DNA of 59,904 bases from an uncultured Roseburia sp. (GTDB taxonomy: Bacteria > Bacillota > Clostridia > Lachnospirales > Lachnospiraceae): the NCBI GenBank assembly GCA_947246475.1, contig CAMXSH010000010.1, positions 1 through 59,904 on the forward strand, read 5' to 3'. The position numbers were made by a program, and so were the translations under genes. Under the pieces are notes generated by a model, which worked only from the letters and a program-made list of their open reading frames with translations, did no database searches and had not been told where the DNA came from. Shown one piece after another: positions 55,321-59,904 of this stretch; within the stretch, counting starts at the first letter, position 1; the number at the start of each line of letters is the position of its first letter.

Positions 55321-56070
55321 TTATCCATTCCAAATACCGTCTTTTTCTACCCGGTCCCAATCTACTGTCAGGACATCTATCTTTTTTCCCCGGTACCCTG
55401 TCTTTCGGCTCTCTGTAATGTATTTCTGACGCATAAGGTTGTCCAGAGCCCTTTGTACCCGTTCTTTTGGTACTTTGTTATACTCTGCCACATTGTTTAC
55501 GGTTTTCCAGTAGGTAACTAATGTCCTTGGTCTGGACCGCAGCCTGTTCAGGCTGACAAATATCAGATCATAATAATGATTCTTTTCCTGGGATTGCCTT
55601 GGCATTTCCACATAACTTGTGGAGATTGATTTCAGCTGATTACTAAATGCTGATTTAACTCCATAAATGATCACACGCTTACCAAGTTCTTTCAGATATT
55701 CCGCTACTTTTGTAAAATGTGCATCCCCTGTAAATAAAATATAAACCTCCGGGCTCTTTTTCTTCGACGCATAACGATAAATATGATCCAGAATAATCAC
55801 ATCTGTGAAATCTTTATCAATGCCCAGTTTTTCACTGGCAGTATGGACAATTCCTGAAGTTATTTTTTTTAGGCGGTTCATCTCATGTTCAATATTGGGT
55901 TCTGAAAAATCTCCAAAGATATACAAATTCTTTATCTTAAAATCCTGCTTTAACTCTGCGAGCCATTGCTCTACATTGGGCTTCATCTGAAATTGATTCA
56001 TGTATCCATAAAACCAGTGCTCATAATCCACAAAAGCAACCGCATCGGTCAGCTTACGCTTTCCAAACAT
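55321..56070 (-). CDS. NYN-domain (PIN-like) protein with C-terminal winged-helix region
   Basis: 249 residues. NYN/LabA-type nuclease fold: the first acidic residue in VAFVDYEHWFYG, then TDVIILDHIYRYA, then YILFTGDAHFTKVAEYLKEL, VIIYGV. These acidic positions are those expected to bind metal in NYN RNases. The C-terminal 80 residues (RTLVTYWKTVNNVAEYNKVP, RVQRALDNLMRQKYI) look like a winged helix. Family members are uncharacterised in this lineage; RNA processing is a guess. Strong ribosome site AAAGGAGGGGGG. Confidence 0.8.
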   Translation of the reverse strand: MFGKRKLTDAVAFVDYEHWFYGYMNQFQMKPNVEQWLAELKQDFKIKNLYIFGDFSEPNIEHEMNRLKKITSGIVHTASEKLGIDKDFTDVIILDHIYRYASKKKSPEVYILFTGDAHFTKVAEYLKELGKRVIIYGVKSAFSNQLKSISTSYVEMPRQSQEKNHYYDLIFVSLNRLRSRPRTLVTYWKTVNNVAEYNKVPKERVQRALDNLMRQKYITESRKTGYRGKKIDVLTVDWDRVEKDGIWNG

Positions 56071-56110
56071 TTCCCCCCTCCTTTCCTATTATTTTTTTGC
56101 AACCTTACAT

Positions 56111-56140
56111 AGTATAGCACAACTATGATCCCTGACGCAA
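56111..56140 (-). promoter_or_regulatory. Probable promoter of the NYN gene
   Basis: TTGCGT (56140-56135), 18-base spacer, TATACT (56116-56111), 41 bases before the ATG. Confidence 0.45.
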
Positions 56141-56150
56141 GATCAACTTT

Positions 56151-56789
56151 TCACTGATCTTTTAGTAAGTTCATCTGCTCCCTCCGTTCTGCGTCCACTT
56201 CGATCCACTCATCCAGCGTTAAGGGCGTATAATCTGAAAACATACAAAAACAATTGATCATGTTACATGGGATCGGTTCCGGCTTATCTACATATCTGGA
56301 TCTCACCTTAGTGCCCGCTGTCTGACGGATAAAGTTGTTGACCAGAACCTCATCCTGGGAATTGTGTACATGGCCATAAAGCATATAGGTCCTGGGCTTT
56401 CCCGCATCATCCACCCGGTACTGACCATTGTAGCAGAATACGGGATAATGGCAGAGCACCACCTTGCGCTTGTTATCCCGCAGTTCCTCATAGGGCTTTA
56501 CCCACTCAAACAGGCTCCGGTCAAACCTGCGGTGGTGCAGAAAATGGTCATGGTTTCCCTCGATAAGCAAAAGATGCCCCTTCAGGCGCCTTAATATTTC
56601 ATTGGTCTGTTCTGCATTTCCCGCCGATACATCTCCCAGGATCACCACCTCGTCCCCATCTCCTACCTTCTGGTTCCACCGCTCCAGAATATACTCATTC
56701 ATAACGTCTGCCGACTCAAATCCCCGGCAGTCCAGGCGATGGTTCAGATTTTCATGAAAAAAATGCAGATCGGATATATAATAGCGCAT
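56151..56789 (-). CDS. Calcineurin-like metallophosphoesterase
   Basis: 212 residues with all five metal motifs: ISDLHFFHENLNH, ILGDVSAGN, IEGNHDHF, LCHYPVF and YGHVHNSQ. The substrate is unknown; small stand-alone members act on phosphodiesters or nucleotides. It lies 13 bases after the glutamine-type ATPase gene, as the last gene of that operon. Confidence 0.9.
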   Translation of the reverse strand: MRYYISDLHFFHENLNHRLDCRGFESADVMNEYILERWNQKVGDGDEVVILGDVSAGNAEQTNEILRRLKGHLLLIEGNHDHFLHHRRFDRSLFEWVKPYEELRDNKRKVVLCHYPVFCYNGQYRVDDAGKPRTYMLYGHVHNSQDEVLVNNFIRQTAGTKVRSRYVDKPEPIPCNMINCFCMFSDYTPLTLDEWIEVDAERREQMNLLKDQ

Positions 56790-56802
56790 ACACGTCCCCT
56801 GA

Positions 56803-57546
56803 TCACAGTATTTTAGACAAAAATTCCTTCAGCCTCTCATTCTTCGGATGGTCAAACACTTCCTCCGGCGTCCCGTCCTCTGCGATGACGCCGCCATCCA
56901 TAAACAGCACACGGCTGGCTACCTCTCTGGCAAACCCCATCTCATGGGTTACGCAGATCATTGTAATTCCGCTGGTGGCAAGTTCTTTCATCACATCCAG
57001 CACCTCTCCTACCATCTCCGGATCCAGCGCGGAGGTGGGCTCATCAAACAGGATGACTTCCGGATCCATCGCCAGCGCCCGGCAGATCGCTACCCTCTGC
57101 TTCTGCCCGCCGGAAAGCTGGTTGGGATAAGCCTCTGCCTTATCCAGCAGCCCTGTACGCCGCAGCAATTCCTCAGCTTTCTTTTTCGCCTCTTCCTGGC
57201 TCTTTTTCAAAAGACGGACCGGACCGACCGAAATATTGTCGAGAATGGTCATGTGTGGAAACAAATTGAAATGCTGGAATACCATCATCATCTTTTGACG
57301 CTCTTTATTGATATCTGTCCCGGAGGCAGTCAGCTCTGTCCCATCCAGAAAGACCTCGCCCTCTGTTGGCTGCTCCAGAAGATTCAGACAGCGAAGAAAC
57401 GTGGATTTGCCACATCCAGAAGGACCTATGATGACTACTACCTCTCCCCGGCGGATTTCCGTTGTGATCCCCTGAAGTACTTTGTTGTCTTTAAATTCTT
57501 TTTTCAGATTATTCACCCTGATCATTTCCTGTGTCTCAGCGCTCAT
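56803..57546 (-). CDS. Amino-acid ABC transporter ATP-binding protein (GlnQ type)
   Basis: 247 residues. Walker [10 protein letters not shown], signature LSGGQKQR, Walker [12 protein letters not shown], His switch CVTHEMGFA. It couples ATP hydrolysis to polar amino-acid import. ATG 57546 overlaps the end of the permease gene by 11 bases; ATG 57525 is an alternative start. Confidence 0.95.
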   Translation of the reverse strand: MSAETQEMIRVNNLKKEFKDNKVLQGITTEIRRGEVVVIIGPSGCGKSTFLRCLNLLEQPTEGEVFLDGTELTASGTDINKERQKMMMVFQHFNLFPHMTILDNISVGPVRLLKKSQEEAKKKAEELLRRTGLLDKAEAYPNQLSGGQKQRVAICRALAMDPEVILFDEPTSALDPEMVGEVLDVMKELATSGITMICVTHEMGFAREVASRVLFMDGGVIAEDGTPEEVFDHPKNERLKEFLSKIL

Positions 57547-59062
57547 TTCTCTTCAGCCTCCTCTCCATTCTTCCTACCAGCCACGTGAGTATCATGACGA
57601 TGATAAGATATACCAGCGCCACAGCGATCAGCGGCAGAAACGCCTCATAGGTCCGGCTTCGGATGTAATCACCGCCCCTGGTGAGATCCACAATACCGAT
57701 ATAACCGGATATGGATGTCTCTTTGATCAGCACGATAAATTCATTGGCAAGAGGCGGCAATACATTCTTAAATGCCTGGGGCAGAATAAAATACCACATG
57801 GACTGGCCATAGGTAAAGCCCAGGCTCCGTCCCGCCTCAAGCTGTCCCTCATCGATGGACATAATCCCAGAACGGACGATCTCCGCGATATAAGCAGATG
57901 AGTTTACACCAAAAGCGATCACCGCCACCACGACTTTATTGATATCCGAGGAGGCAAATATCACGTAATATATGATCAAAAGCTGTATCATCGCCGGCGT
58001 CCCCCGGATTACCGTCAGATATGCCCTCAGTATCCAGTTCAGCAGCTTTGCTTTTCCGGTCTTGTCACAGGTACTGCGAAGGATCGCGATAAGGAATCCA
58101 AGAACAATACCGATCAGCACAGCAAAGAAACTGATGCAGAGCGTTGTCCGAAGACCCTGGGTTATATATTTCCATCGGTTTTCTTTGATAAAATTGTTGT
58201 TCAGCTTCTCAAGGAAATCCGCCGCCTGGGAAGTACTTTCTGACCGCAGTATGATCACCTGGGTAGCCGTGGTATAAGACTGGGTAAAATCAATACTCTT
58301 TAGCCGGTCTTCTGTCACGGTCATTCCCGCTATGCCCACATCTGCCTTGCCAGACTGTACCGCATTGATGATGGCATCGAACTCAATATTTTCAATCTTT
58401 AATTCCATATCCAGAATGTCGCAGACTGCCCACGCCATATCCACATCAATACCTGTAATGTCTCCATTCTGCATAAACTCATAGGGCTCAAAAGCGGCGT
58501 TGGTCGCCATGGTCAGAGTTCCATTAGCACGCTTGAGGTCCTTATCTGGCTCATATTTGTACTTTCCCTTCGTATCGTCACCAATATAATTCTTAACGAT
58601 CTGATCCAGCGTTCCGTCCTCTTTGATCTGGGTTATCGCCCCATTGATCTTTTCTTTCAGTTCCGCATTTTCTTTAGAAATACAGATGGCGTATTCCTCC
58701 ACTGCAAACTCTTCTTCCAGTATGCACAGATCCCCGCTGGTCTCCACAAATTTCTTTGCCGGATTCTCGTCAAGGATAATGCAGTCTATCTTTCCCAGCT
58801 TCAGCGCCTGCACAGCATCTGCCGCCTTGTTATACCGCTCTATGGTGCTGCCTTCCTCTTCATAATCGGAGGCATAGATGTCTCCCGTAGTTCCCAGCTG
58901 GACTCCGATCCTCTTTCCCGCAAGGTCATCCACCTTCTGGATCTCCTGCTGCCCGCTGTCTGCTTCCTTTTTACTGCCACAGCCTGTCATCAGAACCGCT
59001 GACGCCAGCAGTGCCAAAATCAGAAAACGAAGGCTTTTTATGCTTTGCTTCATATTTTTCAC
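57536..59062 (-). CDS. Amino-acid ABC binding protein/permease fusion with permuted binding domain
   Basis: 508 residues from GTG 59062 (AAGGAG six bases upstream). Lipobox LMTGC (Cys28). Then the binding protein appears in unusual order: lobe-2 motifs first (44-165: [39 protein letters not shown]), followed by lobe-1 motifs (182-278: [36 protein letters not shown]). After a short linker there is a GlnP-type permease (295-505) with the EAA-like loop [20 protein letters not shown]. In ordinary polar amino-acid binding proteins lobe 1 precedes lobe 2. Substrate likely glutamine or another polar amino acid. Confidence 0.88.
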   Translation of the reverse strand: MKNMKQSIKSLRFLILALLASAVLMTGCGSKKEADSGQQEIQKVDDLAGKRIGVQLGTTGDIYASDYEEEGSTIERYNKAADAVQALKLGKIDCIILDENPAKKFVETSGDLCILEEEFAVEEYAICISKENAELKEKINGAITQIKEDGTLDQIVKNYIGDDTKGKYKYEPDKDLKRANGTLTMATNAAFEPYEFMQNGDITGIDVDMAWAVCDILDMELKIENIEFDAIINAVQSGKADVGIAGMTVTEDRLKSIDFTQSYTTATQVIILRSESTSQAADFLEKLNNNFIKENRWKYITQGLRTTLCISFFAVLIGIVLGFLIAILRSTCDKTGKAKLLNWILRAYLTVIRGTPAMIQLLIIYYVIFASSDINKVVVAVIAFGVNSSAYIAEIVRSGIMSIDEGQLEAGRSLGFTYGQSMWYFILPQAFKNVLPPLANEFIVLIKETSISGYIGIVDLTRGGDYIRSRTYEAFLPLIAVALVYLIIVMILTWLVGRMERRLKRNER

Positions 59063-59125
59063 TGTTTTCTCCTTCTCCGTATGTTTTTCCCTCAGATCAC
59101 GCCGCCAGCCAGGCAGCGCTGCAGA

Positions 59126-59506
59126 CTACTTATGATCCGCTTTTTCCTGGAATTTTTTATTGTCAATAATAAATCTTTCGTGCACTCCGCTTCCGATCTT
59201 TCCTCTCTCATTCCATGCTTCTACCTCAAAGGTAAGTTTTCTGCCATCGATGCTGGTGAGCACACTTTCACAGGTCACTTTCATTCCCAATGGCGTGGGG
59301 GCATCGTGGGTGATATCCAGTCGGATGCCAACAGTACCGCTGCCCTCCTCCAACTCTCCGGCAACACTTTTCCATGCTGTTTTCTCCATCAGTGCGGTCA
59401 TTGCTGGAGTGGCAAATACATTCAGTGTGCCGCTCCCCATGGTCTTCGCCGTATTAGTCTCGTCTACAATCACTATCTCTTTTCCTTTTATACCTGTCTT
59501 CAGCAT
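59126..59506 (-). CDS. Hot-dog thioesterase, FlK-like
   Basis: 126 residues. Hot-dog fold with the catalytic set of FlK-type thioesterases: Thr in VFATPAMTAL, Glu in LMEKTA and His in ITHDAPTPLG. FlK itself hydrolyses fluoroacetyl-CoA; most members act on other short acyl-CoAs, and the natural substrate here is not known. It lies 63 bases upstream of the amino-acid transporter genes and could be cotranscribed. A cre-like site (59521-59534) lies just upstream of the start. Confidence 0.88.
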   Translation of the reverse strand: MLKTGIKGKEIVIVDETNTAKTMGSGTLNVFATPAMTALMEKTAWKSVAGELEEGSGTVGIRLDITHDAPTPLGMKVTCESVLTSIDGRKLTFEVEAWNERGKIGSGVHERFIIDNKKFQEKADHK

Positions 59507-59520
59507 ATTATCCTCTTTTC

Positions 59521-59534
59521 TGGAAACGTTTACG
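59521..59534. promoter_or_regulatory. cre/LacI-type operator upstream of the thioesterase operon
   Basis: TGGAAACGTTTACG has the AAACGTTT core and agrees with TGNNANCGNTNNCA except for the last base. It sits 15 bases before the thioesterase ATG, where a bound repressor (CcpA or a LacI relative) would block the operon. Confidence 0.45.
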
Positions 59535-59655
59535 TCCCCTTCTCAAAGCCCTACGGTCCGTCGAGCCAACTGTATTTATAACTATTTTCTTATAAATGTG
59601 TCCACAAGTCAATCACTTTTAAAAGAAACTTTTTTAATTTTTTTGCAAAAAGATG

Positions 59656-59684
59656 TTGACATTTGTTTAATACTATAATATAAT
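59656..59684 (+). promoter_or_regulatory. Consensus sigma-A promoter of the tRNA genes
   Basis: TTGACA (59656-59661), 17-base spacer, TATAAT (59679-59684): both boxes perfect. Transcription would start about 24 bases before tRNA-Pro. Confidence 0.9.
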
Positions 59685-59714
59685 AGGTCTTGCGTTGTGA
59701 CGAGCAACACTCAT

Positions 59715-59789
59715 CGGGGTGTGGCTCAGCTTGGCTAGAGCGCCTGATTTGGGATCAGGAGGCCGCAGGTTCAAATCCTGTCACCCCGA
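59715..59789 (+). tRNA. tRNA-Pro (anticodon UGG)
   Basis: 75 bases. Acceptor stem CGGGGTG/CACCCCG, D arm GGCTCAGCTTGGCTAGAGC, anticodon loop TTTGGGA with TGG, T arm GCAGGTTCAAATCCTGT, discriminator A. CCA is not encoded. Confidence 0.97.
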
Positions 59790-59855
59790 TTCATGAGGCA
59801 TCAGCTTTCATTTTAATTATATAAAATGCTGTGGTGATTTTCTACAGCGATATAT

Positions 59856-59904
59856 GCGGGTGTAGTTCAATGGTAGAACACCAGCCTTCCAAGCTGGATA
59901 CGTG
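59856..59904 (+). tRNA. tRNA-Gly (anticodon UCC), 3' end beyond window
   Basis: The first 49 bases are present: acceptor 5' arm GCGGGTG, D arm GTTCAATGGTAGAAC, anticodon stem CCAGC/GCTGG with loop CTTCCAA (TCC). The T arm and acceptor 3' arm lie outside. It is 66 bases after tRNA-Pro and probably shares its promoter. Confidence 0.93.

Overview
The window is chromosomal DNA of an anaerobic, spore-forming Clostridia, most likely a Lachnospiraceae gut commensal. The grounds are a complete Rnf complex (rnfCDGEAB), an F-type ATP synthase whose c subunit carries the residues that bind Na+, sporulation genes (spoIIID, cwlD), Lachnospiraceae-style secreted proteins with Lys-rich C-terminal domains, and AGGAGG-type ribosome binding sites. 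Species assignment is inference. Most genes lie on the minus strand.

Layout. 1-2.2 kb: 3' end of carB, its terminator and a decayed GHKL-ATPase pseudogene. 2.2-5.7 kb: sfsA, an iron-sulfur flavoprotein-like gene, a DegV protein, a broken DUF3990-type gene, and an XRE regulator with a 15-residue repeat tail. 5.8-12.3 kb: fused MFS/spermidine-synthase-like protein, MATE exporter, chemoreceptor, NUDIX hydrolase and AraC regulator. 12.5-19.7 kb: a secreted multidomain GH97 glycosidase, then an HD-GYP/FapA pair. 19.9-21 kb: a lone neuB.

21-34 kb is a long block read on the minus strand: GH18/SH3 protein, cwlD, ywlC, an LMW-phosphatase homologue without catalytic residues, rpiB, proC and atpZ-I-B-E-F-H-A-G-D-C. 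A strong sigma-A promoter precedes the GH18 gene and a strong terminator follows atpC. The ywlC / LMW-phosphatase / rpiB / atp order matches the Bacillus subtilis ywlC-ywlE-ywlF-atp neighbourhood. 34-35.5 kb is a small accessory patch of immunity-like or hypothetical genes and debris. 35.6-40.8 kb is the rnf operon. 41-46 kb holds spoIIID under a good match to a sigma-E promoter, a YfhO-type membrane protein, and a two-gene AAA ATPase/DUF4276 (TOPRIM-like) cassette that may be an anti-phage system. 46.2-49.6 kb, on the plus strand: fabF, lrgAB, a methyltransferase and a small orphan gene with an 81-bp duplication. 49.8-59.5 kb: eno behind a hairpin that covers its ribosome binding site, a sulfonate/nitrate-type ABC importer divergent from a LacI regulator, a NYN-domain protein, and an amino-acid ABC operon whose binding protein is fused to the permease with its lobes in permuted order. 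The window ends with tRNA-Pro(UGG) and the start of tRNA-Gly(UCC).

How they work together: Rnf would build an ion gradient from reduced ferredoxin to NAD+, and the ATP synthase would spend it. The c-subunit residues point to Na+ as the shared ion. The least-explained items are the AAA/DUF4276 cassette, the catalytically dead YwlE-position protein, the permuted binding protein/permease fusion, and the hairpin over the eno ribosome binding site.
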